Of a stretch of 64,000 nt of DNA, positions 9,155-18,261 are shown one piece after another. Location of the stretch: the NCBI RefSeq assembly GCF_001939075.1, contig NZ_MPTA01000003.1, positions 245,454-309,453 of the forward strand, in the 5' to 3' direction. Numbering within the stretch: position 1 is the first letter of the stretch; every line of letters starts with the position of its first letter. The translations under genes and the position numbers were made by a program. A model generated the notes under the pieces. The model did no database searches, was not told the origin of the DNA, and saw nothing but the letters and a program-made list of their open reading frames with translations. Source of the DNA: Paenisporosarcina indica (GTDB lineage Bacteria; Bacillota; Bacilli; Bacillales_A; Planococcaceae).

Positions 9155-9721
9155 TTAAACACTTACCGAGCCACGGAAACCTCTGGCAGCATAATAGGAC
9201 TCTGCTCCATTGTGATACACAAAGACAGTGTCGTAGCGATAATCACAAAAGATGGCCCCGCCGAGTTTTCTAATATTTGCAGGTGTTTTCACCCAGCTCG
9301 ATGTTTTCGTGTCGAAATTGCCAAGTTTCTGCAGCTCCCGGTATTGTTCTTCCGTTAAAATCTCAATACCCATGTCAGCAGCCATATCAATAGCGTTATT
9401 TTGTGGTTTGTGTTGTTTCCTTGCCTCCAGCGCTTCTCGATCGTAACAAACACTTCTGCGGCCTTTAGGACTTTCCGCTGAACAGTCATAAAAAATGTAT
9501 TCGTCCTTCTCCTCATTATGACCAACAACATCCGGTTCACCGTCAGTTATTTCCATTTCGTTAAGCGTCCACAGTTTCTCAGTATTAGTTTCTAGCTTTA
9601 TTTGTACTTTAGCCCATTCAAGTCCTTCATGGCGATTCATATTTTTCTCAAAACGGGCTTTCAATACTCTCAGTATTTCTTCATGTTGGATTGGCGACAA
9701 CTTCCTTTTTTCATTATTCAT
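9155..9721 (-). CDS. DUF4256 family protein
   Basis: A 188-residue soluble protein matching the DUF4256 family found in many Bacilli, function unknown. Recognisable family stretches are WTLNEMEITDGEPDV, YDCSAESPKGRRSVCYDRE and, near the C-terminus, CDYRYDTVFVYHNGAESYYA. The frame is open to 9778, but ATG 9721 (MNNEKRKLSP) has a GAGGGGAGA site seven bases upstream and is preferred. Monocistronic as far as I can see. Confidence 0.8.
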   Translation of the reverse strand: MNNEKRKLSPIQHEEILRVLKARFEKNMNRHEGLEWAKVQIKLETNTEKLWTLNEMEITDGEPDVVGHNEEKDEYIFYDCSAESPKGRRSVCYDREALEARKQHKPQNNAIDMAADMGIEILTEEQYRELQKLGNFDTKTSSWVKTPANIRKLGGAIFCDYRYDTVFVYHNGAESYYAARGFRGSVSV

Positions 9722-10042
9722 GCTAGATCTCCCCTCAATCATATGTTCCATCACTTTCTTTTCTCGCTTGTTATTCAATATTTATGTATTCAGTAAGTAG
9801 TATCAAAAAGTCTTTTGTGATATGGGTAATGGCGTGTATTTATGTAATCTTGCCTAGACTCGATAACCTCATCTTCTAATATAATATCAACAATTTCTAT
9901 ATCTTCAAAATTCTATCTTCAAACCTTGTGCCCCTGCGTCAAAAACTATCACGTTAAGTTGAACTTTTGTGCATGATTATATTTTCATATTTGTTTCGGA
10001 CACATGGACAAGGCCGTTCCCGCTTAAGAGTGTTTTCCCAAT
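9722..10042. other. intergenic, nothing recognised
   Basis: About 320 bases with no supported gene on either strand. It should contain the DUF4256 promoter; no clear regulatory motif was found. Confidence 0.4.
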
Positions 10043-10125
10043 AAAAAAAGTCCCGGAATCTAAAGATGATTCCAGGACTTCAATTTACTTTTTATCTCTT
10101 CAGTTCCAACCAAGCCTCAGCCTCA
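10043..10125 (-). repeat. displaced copy of rlmD 3' end plus terminator (copy 2), fused to dus
   Basis: Minus-strand translation gives [10 protein letters not shown] and stop, then a terminator (AAGTCCTGGAATC with GATTCCGGGACTT, then T7; hairpin 10049-10080). It matches the end of rlmD (CEAVAWLELKK plus hairpin). The dus stop codon falls at the first bases of this tail, in another frame. The terminator should serve dus. Confidence 0.7.
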
Positions 10126-11106
10126 ACATTCATTTCCAAAGTTATCGAGCAATGCACGCACTTCATCAGTTGATTTCGTTTTCATCAATTGATTTCTTAA
10201 TTCACCGGCTCCACGGAATCCTTTGACATAAATTTTGAAAAAGCGATGAAGCCCTGTGATTGAACGTGGTAGTGCTTCCGCATATTGATCTTGAAGATCA
10301 AGCTGCAGTCTTAAAAGATCAAGGTACTCTCTACTACTATGCTCTTTTGGCTCTTTTTCAAAAGCAAAAGGATTTTTAAAAATACCTCGCCCGATCATAA
10401 CGCCATCAATACCATATTGTTCAGCAAGCTGCAGCCCAGTTTGACGGTCAGGAATGTCTCCATTGATTGTTAGTAGCGTATTTGGCGCGATACGGTCACG
10501 TAATTTTTTGATTTCCGGTATTAGCTCCCAGTGCGCATCTACTTGGCTCATTTCCTTTCTGGTGCGTAAATGAATAGAAAGGTTCGCAATATCCTGTTTT
10601 AAAATATGTGTTAGCCACTCCTCCCACTCATTTACATCGTTATTGCCAAGTCGTGTTTTCACGCTGACAGGCAGTCCGCCCGCTTTTGCTGCTTGAATAA
10701 GTTCTGCCGCAACGTCTGGACGTAGAATAAGACCACTACCTTTCCCTCTCGATACCACATTCGGTACAGGGCAGCCCATATTAATATCGATGCCTTTAAA
10801 TCCTAGCTCTGCCATACCGATACTCATTTGACGAAAATATTCGGGATTATCCCCCCAAATATGTGCCACCATTGGCTGTTCATCTTCTGTAAAAATCAAA
10901 CGGCCACGCACACTTTTCATGCCCTCTGGATGACAATAGCTATCCGAGTTTGTAAACTCTGTGAAAAATACATCCGGTCGACCGGCTTTACTTACGACGT
11001 GACGAAAAACAACATCTGTCACATCTTCCATTGGTGCAAGCACAAAAAAGGGTCGTGGTAAATCACGCCAAAAATTATCTATCAATTCAAACTCAAATCC
11101 TCTCAT
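10123..11106 (-). CDS. dus: tRNA-dihydrouridine synthase (Dus family)
   Basis: An FMN enzyme of 327 residues that reduces specific uridines in tRNA to dihydrouridine using NADPH. Motifs: [11 protein letters not shown] at the barrel entrance, [18 protein letters not shown] with the catalytic Cys, TRLG, and the FMN-phosphate loop TINGDIPD and GRGIF. No good ribosome-binding site precedes ATG 11106, so the start is less certain than the product. The last codons (NEC, stop) run into a sequence derived from the rlmD 3' end, so the original C-terminus may have been replaced. Confidence 0.88.
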   Translation of the reverse strand: MRGFEFELIDNFWRDLPRPFFVLAPMEDVTDVVFRHVVSKAGRPDVFFTEFTNSDSYCHPEGMKSVRGRLIFTEDEQPMVAHIWGDNPEYFRQMSIGMAELGFKGIDINMGCPVPNVVSRGKGSGLILRPDVAAELIQAAKAGGLPVSVKTRLGNNDVNEWEEWLTHILKQDIANLSIHLRTRKEMSQVDAHWELIPEIKKLRDRIAPNTLLTINGDIPDRQTGLQLAEQYGIDGVMIGRGIFKNPFAFEKEPKEHSSREYLDLLRLQLDLQDQYAEALPRSITGLHRFFKIYVKGFRGAGELRNQLMKTKSTDEVRALLDNFGNEC

Positions 11107-11550
11107 TATGGATACAACTCAAATTCTCGGTCAAAAAATATAAAGCCAAATGTTCCACTTCTTTTACACTTATATCATGCTTAATAACTTATTATCAAAC
11201 ACAAGTACACTTGGACATTTATCATTTGTGAAAAAACTATTTTTCTTGGCGATACGATTTAAAATAGGCTGACGTACTATTGACCATATGAAACTTACTT
11301 TATCTTGAAAGTTAATCAAGATGTACATTCCATCTCTTAGTTGAAAAATCTAGTAACTATCTCTCAAATTGTAGCATTAAATATACACCTTTTTAGTGTA
11401 CTTCCATAAATTGCTTTATAATTTAACCTTTGTAATGGTCACATTACTATCCGGCGGGTGGGTGTACTACTGAAACGAAAGTATAGGAAAAAAATCTACA
11501 AACATTCCGATCTAGATTAATATTAAAATTTATAGTGTTTTCCATTCAAA
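11107..11550. other. intergenic between dus and rlmD terminator, no gene seen
   Basis: About 440 AT-rich bases without a supported coding frame. The dus promoter must lie here; none is obvious. Confidence 0.4.
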
Positions 11551-11553
11551 TAA

Positions 11554-11583
11554 AGCCTTGGAATCTAAGTTGGATTCCAAGGC
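11554..11583 (-). terminator. terminator of rlmD
   Basis: Hairpin GCCTTGGAATCC with GGATT...CCAAGGC and then T-rich sequence, close behind the rlmD stop. This is the parent of the displaced copies at 1353 and 10043. Confidence 0.8.
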
Positions 11584-11595
11584 ATGATTAACTCT

Positions 11596-12960
11596 TTATT
11601 TTTTTAGTTCCAACCAAGCCACAGCTTCACAATGAGTCGTCTGCGGGAACATATCAACAGGCTGCACTTCTCTCGTCACATACCCTCCGTCTTCTAAGAT
11701 CCGTAAATCCCTTGCAAGCGTTGCAGGGTTACATGATACATACACTACACGCCCTGGTTTTTGTTCCAATATTGTCTGTAACAATGCCTCGTCGCAGCCT
11801 TTGCGTGGAGGATCCACGACCAGTACGTCGGCAGTTTTGCCTTCTTTGTACCATTTCGGAATGACTTCTTCTGCTGGACCAGCTTCGAAGTAAGTGTTTG
11901 TAAAACCGTTGATTTCTGCGTTTCGTTTGGCGTCTTCTATCGCTTGTGGCACGATTTCAACACCTAGTACTTGTTTCGCTTGTTTAGCCAAGAAAAGTGA
12001 AATTGTTCCGATTCCACAATAGGCATCTATTACGGTTTCTTCACCTGTTAACTGTGCATAATCCAGTGCTTGTTGGTAAAGGACCTCTGTTTGCTCTGGG
12101 TTGACTTGATAGAAAGAACGAGCTGATATTTCAAATCGCACATCGCCGATTAAATCTTTTATGGTATCTTTGCCCCATAGTGTCATGGTTTTTTCGCCAA
12201 ATATGACATTCGTTTTTTCATCGTTTACGTTTTGTACAATTGATGTAACTTCTGGCAAAATTCGCTTAATAGCTGCTACTGCGTCTTCTTTTTCTTTGAA
12301 TTTCTTTTTCCTCGTGACCAAAACAACCATGATTTCACCTGTTGCTCGTGCTTTACGTACGACCACATGGCGAAGCATACCTTGATGCGTTTTTTCTTCA
12401 TAAGGCATGATTCCAAGTTCGCTTAACACTTTCTTTATTTCACGAAGGATATCATCTGCTTCTTCGCTTTGGATAATACAAATATCAGTATCCGCAATTT
12501 CATGTGAACGTGTTTTATAGAATCCACCAACCACACGACCGTCTTGCAAGCCATAAGGAATTTGTGATTTGTTGCGGTAACGCCATGGGTTATCCATTCC
12601 TTTTACCGGAAGGACGGGAACGTTCAATTTGCCGATCCGTTCCATTGCATTTTTGACCATTTGTTGTTTCCAAAGTAGTTGGCCTTCATAAGATAAATGT
12701 TGAACTTGGCATCCTCCACATTCATCAAAGACGTGACATGGTGGCGCCACTCGATGTTCTGATGGTGTGATGGTTTCAATTAATTTCGCAAAGCCAAAAG
12801 ATTTCAACGTTTTCATCACATGAACTTCTGATGTTTCTCCAGGAAGTGCACCGACAATAAATAATGGATATCCATCTACTTTTGCGACACCCGCTCCGTC
12901 ATGCGTTAAATCTTCTATGTGAACCGTGATTCGGTCGTTTTTTTGTACTGGTAAAGACAT
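11596..12960 (-). CDS. rlmD: 23S rRNA (uracil-C5)-methyltransferase RlmD/RlmCD
   Basis: S-adenosylmethionine enzyme of the TrmA/RumA family, 454 residues, related to Bacillus YefA (RlmCD), which methylates two uridines of 23S rRNA. An N-terminal TRAM domain (about 1-60) is followed by iron-sulfur cysteines (Cys75, Cys81, Cys84 in CHVFDECGGC, with a fourth near 160), the SAM site DAYCGIGTISLFLA, DPPRKG and the catalytic-Cys motif VSCNPATLARDL. The ATG at 12960 has a GGAGG site. Confidence 0.95.
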   Translation of the reverse strand: MSLPVQKNDRITVHIEDLTHDGAGVAKVDGYPLFIVGALPGETSEVHVMKTLKSFGFAKLIETITPSEHRVAPPCHVFDECGGCQVQHLSYEGQLLWKQQMVKNAMERIGKLNVPVLPVKGMDNPWRYRNKSQIPYGLQDGRVVGGFYKTRSHEIADTDICIIQSEEADDILREIKKVLSELGIMPYEEKTHQGMLRHVVVRKARATGEIMVVLVTRKKKFKEKEDAVAAIKRILPEVTSIVQNVNDEKTNVIFGEKTMTLWGKDTIKDLIGDVRFEISARSFYQVNPEQTEVLYQQALDYAQLTGEETVIDAYCGIGTISLFLAKQAKQVLGVEIVPQAIEDAKRNAEINGFTNTYFEAGPAEEVIPKWYKEGKTADVLVVDPPRKGCDEALLQTILEQKPGRVVYVSCNPATLARDLRILEDGGYVTREVQPVDMFPQTTHCEAVAWLELKK

Positions 12961-13126
12961 GCAACTTCCTCCATTTCAATTGCTTATATTGTAGCATGAA
13001 GACACGTGAAAAGTAGAGTTCGAAATAGCATTACACCAATCTAATCAAGTCTATGTTATTATGTTTTGTTAATTAAAGAGAATGTAGGTTAGAATAAATT
13101 AACTACATACTCAAGGGGGAAATAGA

Positions 13127-14434
13127 ATGACCGTTTTAGTAAAAGGACAAAAAGTGGATTTGACGAAAACGAACCCTTCATTGACGAAAGTGAAAATAGG
13201 ACTTGGTTGGGACGTAGCAGGATCAAAAGAATCACATGACTTGGATGCTGTTGCATTGTTGTTGGATGCTACTGGCCACCTAGTAAATACACAGAACATT
13301 GTCTTCTACAATCAACTATCCAGTAGCCAATCGGCGGTTCAGTTAACACAAGATAACCGTACTGGTGCTGGTGCTGGAGACGATGAACAACTGCTAATCG
13401 ATTTGAAAAGCATTCCTTCTCAAATCAGTAAAATTGTCATCGCCATCAATATTTATGAGGGAACTGCTAAGAATCAAAGTTTCAGTCAGGTAGTAAACGC
13501 TTATGCACGTATTGATAACGAACAAACAGGTCAGCAAATATATAGATACGATTTAGGAAAAGACTTTTCGAATGAAACCACCGTTATTGTTGGCGAAGTA
13601 TATTTGCATAATGGCAATTGGAAGTTTTCTGCCATCGGACAAGGCATCACTGGCGGATTGAGTGATTTATGTACGCGGTATAATCTCCAAACCACGCCTT
13701 CATTATTTGTTAAAGCACCCGCAACAAAACCATTGGATTTCAAAAAACCAAGTGATGCCACTCCTGCATCCAACTCTTCTATCAACCTTTCGAAAATTGA
13801 ATTGAAGAAAACAGGCGACAAGATTAATTTGAATAAAACTAGTTCTCCTTTAGGCGAAATACTGGTGAACTTAAACTGGAACCAACAAAAGGAAAAAGTA
13901 CAGGAAACCAAAAAGGGCTTCCTTTCTTCTATGTTTTCTTCAGCTACTACAACTACTACAGGTTCAAACCGTACAGTTGACTTGGATTTAGGCTGTCTGT
14001 TTGAATTGGAAGATGGTTACAAAGGGGTTGTCCAAGCGCTTGGTAAAGGATTCGGTAGCTTAAAAGGAGAACCCTATATTGCCTTGGATCACGATGATCG
14101 CACGGGCTCATCTGTTGGCGGGGAGAATCTTAGAATCAATGGGAACCAACTCGTGAAGTTCAAACGTATTCTCGTATTCGCTTTCATTTATGAAGGTGCA
14201 GCTAACTGGTCTCAAGTAGACGGAGTTGTTACATTGAAGCAGCAAAGCGGCCCGGATATCGAAGTTCGCCTAGACGAACACAGACAAGGCAAAAGAATGT
14301 GTGCCATCGCCCTTTTGGAAAATGAAAATAACCAAACCTTGAGTGTTAAAAAAACCGTTGAGTATTTTAACGGGCATCGAGACATGGACCAAGCATTTAA
14401 TTGGGGCATGAATTGGCAAGCAGGATCAAAATAA
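13127..14434 (+). CDS. TerD-TerA fusion, tellurium-resistance family
   Basis: A 435-residue cytoplasmic protein made of two TerD-superfamily modules. Residues 1-190 look like classic TerD (VDLTKTNPSLTKVKIGLGWD, SHDLDAVALLLD, RTGAGAGDDEQL with the Ca2+-binding acidic residues). A linker of about 30 residues follows, and then a second, longer module (about 220-435; VDLDLGCLFELEDG, DHDDRTGSSVGGENL) resembling TerA. These proteins belong to general stress and metal-resistance systems. Here it stands alone: the usual TerD paralogues are not beside it, and a TerC-family gene is 9 kb away. Confidence 0.85.
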   Translation: MTVLVKGQKVDLTKTNPSLTKVKIGLGWDVAGSKESHDLDAVALLLDATGHLVNTQNIVFYNQLSSSQSAVQLTQDNRTGAGAGDDEQLLIDLKSIPSQISKIVIAINIYEGTAKNQSFSQVVNAYARIDNEQTGQQIYRYDLGKDFSNETTVIVGEVYLHNGNWKFSAIGQGITGGLSDLCTRYNLQTTPSLFVKAPATKPLDFKKPSDATPASNSSINLSKIELKKTGDKINLNKTSSPLGEILVNLNWNQQKEKVQETKKGFLSSMFSSATTTTTGSNRTVDLDLGCLFELEDGYKGVVQALGKGFGSLKGEPYIALDHDDRTGSSVGGENLRINGNQLVKFKRILVFAFIYEGAANWSQVDGVVTLKQQSGPDIEVRLDEHRQGKRMCAIALLENENNQTLSVKKTVEYFNGHRDMDQAFNWGMNWQAGSK

Positions 14435-14449
14435 AATATTTAAAAACTT

Positions 14450-14473
14450 GGGCATGGATCATTTATCCGTGCT
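14450..14473 (+). terminator. terminator after the TerD-TerA gene
   Basis: Stem GGCATGGAT with ATCCGTGCT followed by TTTTTCTTT. Confidence 0.7.
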
Positions 14474-14583
14474 CTTTTTCTTTGTATGCTCTACTGTCTA
14501 TCATGAAGAACATTTAGGTTGGCTGAAACCATTTTCCAGCTTCATCGTATAGTTGTATAGCAAGTTGAATAGATTTCAATAGA

Positions 14584-14799
14584 TTGAAGATATCCATGGA
14601 AGACATAAAAATTCCGAAAGGTGTGAATAGATTGGATAATTCATATTTTGTAGGCTGGGGGACCTTGGCATTAATTAACGCAGGGCTCGCTCAAGGTAAA
14701 AATCGAACCGGATTGAATTGGTTTCTGTTATCACTTGTATTAGGACCTATCGCAACATTTTTCCTTCTAATTGTAGAAAAACGCAGAGATACCCTGTAA
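14584..14799 (+). CDS. small membrane protein, unknown function
   Basis: A 67-71 residue protein: TTG 14584 or ATG 14596 (MEDIKIPKG). A glycine-rich segment (FVGWGTLALINAGLAQG) precedes a positively charged turn, and a clear transmembrane helix (WFLLSLVLGPIATFFLLIV) ends in the charged tail EKRRDTL. The NRTGLNWFLLSLVLGP pattern is common in small Bacilli membrane proteins without a known role. Real translation is likely but not proven. Confidence 0.55.
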   Translation: MKISMEDIKIPKGVNRLDNSYFVGWGTLALINAGLAQGKNRTGLNWFLLSLVLGPIATFFLLIVEKRRDTL

Positions 14800-14924
14800 T
14801 TTTTTGCTGTCCAAATTTAGAACTCTCTCGCTTATTGATTTTCCTTAAGTAGCATTTGAACTGTCCTAAATCGGGTATATATCCTACTAAACAAACAATG
14901 TTTGATAGTGGAGGAGACATACAT

Positions 14925-15398
14925 ATGCCGGTCTATCAGTACAATTTCGAAACCAATTGGAAGTTTGAAGCAGATATCGAACAAATTTGGGGGCTTATCA
15001 ATCAGTTTAACTATGGAGAATGGTGGAAAGGATTAAATTCCGTTAGAATGAAGAAAGATAGAAGTAAGATTAGCGTTGGCGATCGATTTATTTCCATCTT
15101 CAAAACAAAGTTACCGTACCAACTGTCCTTCGAATCCGAAGTCGTTAAAATAGATAGTCCCACCTATCTTGAGATTAAGGCATTTGGAGAGCTAGAAGGT
15201 CGTGGCATTTGGCATTTGTCCCAAGTTGGAACGATTACGCATGTACAATATATTTGGCAGGTCAACACCAATAAAAAATGGATGAATACCTTAGCCCCCT
15301 TACTTCGCCCAGCTTTCATCTGGAACCACAATCAAGTGATGAATGAGGGAGCGAAAGGGATTTCTAATTCATTAGGAGTTAGGTTAATTTCATTATAA
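14925..15398 (+). CDS. SRPBCC-family protein (polyketide cyclase/START-like)
   Basis: A 157-residue START-like protein. The N-terminal strand (YNFETNWKFEADIEQIWGL) and a C-terminal helix frame a ligand cavity, as in polyketide cyclase/dehydrase and lipid-transport family members. ATG 14925 (MPVYQYNF) is chosen because GGAGGAG sits eight bases upstream; the longer frame from 14856 has none. Fifteen bases before the VOC gene, so probably co-transcribed with it. Ligand unknown. Confidence 0.8.
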   Translation: MPVYQYNFETNWKFEADIEQIWGLINQFNYGEWWKGLNSVRMKKDRSKISVGDRFISIFKTKLPYQLSFESEVVKIDSPTYLEIKAFGELEGRGIWHLSQVGTITHVQYIWQVNTNKKWMNTLAPLLRPAFIWNHNQVMNEGAKGISNSLGVRLISL

Positions 15399-15413
15399 AA
15401 AGGAGCGATTAAA

Positions 15414-15821
15414 ATGGAACAATCGAAACAAAAGATACACTCATTTTTAATGTTTGAAGGGAAAGCAGAGGAAGCAATTAATACATACACTTCCCTATTT
15501 GACCAATCAAAAATTATCAGCATCACGCGTTACGATGCTAATCAAAACGCACCAGAAGGTTCTGTCATGAAGGCGAAATTTTCAATTAAGGGACAAGAGT
15601 TTATGGCAAGCGACAGCTATGTAAAACATGCGTTTACATTTACTCCATCCATTTCAATGTTTGTCACATGTGACTCCGTAGAAGAAATCGATCAAGCTTT
15701 CGAAAAGTTATCTGAAGGTGGAGAAGTTTTGATGCCATTGGCTGCCTATCCATTTAGTCCAAAGTTTGGGTGGGTCAACGACAAGTTCGGTGTTTCATGG
15801 CAATTAAGTCTCGAGGTATGA
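15414..15821 (+). CDS. VOC-family protein, PhnB/YjdN type
   Basis: A 135-residue vicinal-oxygen-chelate fold protein of the PhnB-like group (3-demethylubiquinone-9 3-methyltransferase-like domain in databases). It has two beta-alpha-beta-beta-beta halves: KIHSFLMFEGKAEEAINTYTSLF opens the first and SMFVTCDSVEEIDQAFEKLSEGG the second, with the typical end FGWVNDKFGVSWQ. AAAGGAG precedes the ATG. Last gene before a strong terminator. The substrate cannot be inferred. Confidence 0.85.
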   Translation: MEQSKQKIHSFLMFEGKAEEAINTYTSLFDQSKIISITRYDANQNAPEGSVMKAKFSIKGQEFMASDSYVKHAFTFTPSISMFVTCDSVEEIDQAFEKLSEGGEVLMPLAAYPFSPKFGWVNDKFGVSWQLSLEV

Positions 15822-15827
15822 TTAATA

Positions 15828-15858
15828 GACGATTTCATCCATTAATGATGAAATCGTC
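15828..15858 (+). terminator. terminator after the VOC gene
   Basis: Perfect 12-bp stem GACGATTTCATC / GATGAAATCGTC with a T-rich tail. Confidence 0.85.
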
Positions 15859-15936
15859 TTTCTTTTTACTATCTAATTAAACAGGTATGATGAAATAGAT
15901 TGATCAATCTGTATTCAGTGAAATGGAGGTTTTACT

Positions 15937-16902
15937 ATTAAAGCACTCATATATAACAAGTTTGGCGGACCGGATGTACTTGAATATAGTACAATCACGG
16001 ACCCAGTCATTGGACCGAATGACGTATTGGTTCGAATGAAAGCAATCGGTTTGAACTTTGCCGATGTCTATAGAAGAAAAGGAAATTATCACCTTGAAGG
16101 TCGACCTCCATATATTTTAGGTTATGAAGGTGCAGGAATTGTTGAACAGGTTGGAACAGAGGTGCTAGGTATACAGGTTGGAGACCGTATTGCCTTTGCA
16201 GATGTACCATTCGCGAATGCAGAATTAGTAGCAGTTCCATTCAACAAAGCCATCCCTCTTCCAGAAAACATTTCGTTTGAAGAAGCATCATCTGTATTGC
16301 TGCAAGGATTAACTGCACATTATTTAACGAAGGACAGCTACGCGGTGAAAAAAGATGATGTAGTTCTCGTGCATGCGGCGGCTGGCGGTGTTGGTCAGCT
16401 TCTCATTCAGATTGCCAAGTTGCTTGGTGGGGTTGTAATAGGTTTAACGTCTTCCAAGGAAAAAGCAGTGGTGGCACTAGAAGCCGGTGCTAATCAAGTC
16501 TTCCTTTACTCAGATGACTGGAAATCGGCAGTACTTGAAGAGACAAACGGCACAGGTGTGGATGTTGTATATGAATCAGTCGGATCCACGCTGATGGACA
16601 GCTTTACAGCCACCCGCATCGGAGGAACTGTGGTATTTTATGGAATGGCAGGCGGAGACCCGGTTTCAGTCGATCCCCGCATGCTGATGGATACTTCAAA
16701 AACCCTAACAGGCGGAGATCTTTGGAATGTCCTTACTTCCCGTGAACAACGGGTAAGCCGATCTAGTGAATTGTTCCGCTGGATGGAAGATGGCCGTGTT
16801 AGGGTATCCCAGCCGACAAGCTTTGCGTTGCATGATGGTCGGGAAGCCCATCAATATTTGGAAAGTCGTAAGAGTACCGGAAAAATACTATTGATTCCTT
16901 GA
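15937..16902 (+). CDS. quinone oxidoreductase (zinc-free MDR family), apparent ATT start
   Basis: NADPH:quinone oxidoreductase-type medium-chain reductase, 321 residues if begun at ATT 15937. That start gives (M)KALIYNKFGGPDVLEY, the normal family N-terminus, and GGAGG lies seven bases upstream. The first in-frame ATG is at 16027 and would remove 30 residues of the GroES-like domain. Other motifs: LNFADVYRRKGNY, GYEGAGIVEQVG, the Rossmann motif AAAGGVGQLLIQIAK, and YESVGSTL. No structural zinc cysteines. The gene is either initiated at the rare ATT codon or carries a recent ATG-to-ATT change. Confidence 0.85.
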   Translation: MKALIYNKFGGPDVLEYSTITDPVIGPNDVLVRMKAIGLNFADVYRRKGNYHLEGRPPYILGYEGAGIVEQVGTEVLGIQVGDRIAFADVPFANAELVAVPFNKAIPLPENISFEEASSVLLQGLTAHYLTKDSYAVKKDDVVLVHAAAGGVGQLLIQIAKLLGGVVIGLTSSKEKAVVALEAGANQVFLYSDDWKSAVLEETNGTGVDVVYESVGSTLMDSFTATRIGGTVVFYGMAGGDPVSVDPRMLMDTSKTLTGGDLWNVLTSREQRVSRSSELFRWMEDGRVRVSQPTSFALHDGREAHQYLESRKSTGKILLIP

Positions 16903-16918
16903 AACATATGAACAAATT

Positions 16919-16948
16919 GATCCCAGGTCGAATTTATCGACTTGGGTC
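16919..16948 (+). terminator. terminator after the quinone oxidoreductase gene
   Basis: Stem GATCCCAGGTCGA with TCGACTTGGGTC, followed by ATTTTTATA. Confidence 0.75.
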
Positions 16949-17063
16949 ATTTTTATATACCGCAACTCAGTTACATAAATTTTTTATAAATACTTACTTT
17001 AACTATTCATACTTAGCATGCTTTTTATTTCCCTTTTCAGTATTTCTTGAGCACCATTTAGTT

Positions 17064-17531
17064 TTAGGAGATGGCTGATAATTTCATGGTCATGAAAATG
17101 CTATTTGGGTCTTCCAAGTAATCCGAAAAGGGCTGGCAATATTGGAAACCGAAACTTGTATATAATCGTCTTGCCGGTTCAAATGAATTCATTGAACCCG
17201 TTTCTAGACTTAACCGTCTATAGCCACGTCGCTTGGATTCTTCAATAATATGTTGAAGCAGTCGTTTTGCGACACCCTTTCTAAGATGTAATGAAGATGT
17301 TCTCATTGATTTTATTTCACCATGTTCACTATCAAGTTCTTTAAGTGCCCCGCACCCCACTAAGGAATTGTCTTCCCAAGCACTCCAGAACGTTATCTCC
17401 GGTCTTTGCAATTGTTCAAGATTTAAGGCATGTATACTTTCTGGCGGTGATTGAAGAGTCATGCCATGAAGATGCTCGTTCACCAATTCAACGATTTCAG
17501 ATCCAGTTAAATCATCTATTTTTATATACAT
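17064..17531 (-). CDS. GNAT-family N-acetyltransferase (YsnE-like)
   Basis: A 155-residue acyl-CoA-dependent acetyltransferase. The acetyl-CoA loop is LRKGVAKRLLQHIIEESKRRGYRRLSLETGS, interpreted from its R-K-G-V-A pattern, and the C-terminal RLYTSFGFQYCQPFSDY is typical of the YsnE/PhnO branch. ATG 17531 (MYIKIDDL) has GGTGGG seven bases upstream; a GTG four codons earlier is less likely. Substrate unknown. It is adjacent to a second GNAT gene in the same orientation. Confidence 0.8.
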   Translation of the reverse strand: MYIKIDDLTGSEIVELVNEHLHGMTLQSPPESIHALNLEQLQRPEITFWSAWEDNSLVGCGALKELDSEHGEIKSMRTSSLHLRKGVAKRLLQHIIEESKRRGYRRLSLETGSMNSFEPARRLYTSFGFQYCQPFSDYLEDPNSIFMTMKLSAIS

Positions 17532-17566
17532 AAAATATCCCACCGCCGTCTCAATACTTGACTATT

Positions 17567-18019
17567 TCAATCCATTTCATAAACTACCCATTCGGATCGT
17601 TGAGCACCCATTTTATCGTATAAGCCTTGTGCCACTAAATTATCTTTAGCTGTCTCCCATGTCATATAGGCAAAATTATTTTCTCTAATATACAGTAAAC
17701 ATGTCTCAAATAAATGTTCCCCCACTTTCTGCCCTCTGGCAGAATGCAAGACGAATAAATCGTTAAGAATCGCAGATCTTTTTACTTGAAGTGTGCTAAA
17801 AGTAAAATACAAAGTAGAAAAAACTACAAGTTTGCCTTCTTTGTCTGCTACAAATTGCAATCCAATGGAAGGAGTATCAATAAGATGTTGAATAAGTTTT
17901 TTTAGCTCTAATTCAATAGGTTGAGGTTGTTTGTAAAAATCAACTATGTATTGAACCATTAAATCATATAACTGTGGGATATCTGATTCAATTGAGGGTC
18001 TATATATTATTTTGTCCAT
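17567..18019 (-). CDS. GNAT-family N-acetyltransferase
   Basis: A 150-residue GNAT enzyme, distinct from its neighbour. Motif A is FVLHSARGQKVGEHLFETCL, and the C-terminal LVAQGLYDKMGAQRSEWVVYEM is typical of diamine or amino-acid acetyltransferases. An AGGAGGT site precedes ATG 18019. It lies 35 bases before the next GNAT gene, so the two probably share a transcript. Substrate unknown. Confidence 0.85.
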   Translation of the reverse strand: MDKIIYRPSIESDIPQLYDLMVQYIVDFYKQPQPIELELKKLIQHLIDTPSIGLQFVADKEGKLVVFSTLYFTFSTLQVKRSAILNDLFVLHSARGQKVGEHLFETCLLYIRENNFAYMTWETAKDNLVAQGLYDKMGAQRSEWVVYEMD

Positions 18020-18261
18020 TTATGGTACCTCCTGAAACTTCTATGAAACTCTTCCCTTTTTCTTTTGCAACCTTCTTCTCCTGATTTTCCTGTCGTTACT
18101 TAAATATTCTACAAAGTATAGTAGTTGTCCTTTTATGACAATGACATAATGACCAATTCGAGAAAATATTAATTTTACTGAAATGAAATAGAGACAGGTA
18201 CTCCACGAATACAATGAAAGAAGCGCTTTATGTAAATGCATTCTAAATTGAGGAGCAAAAA

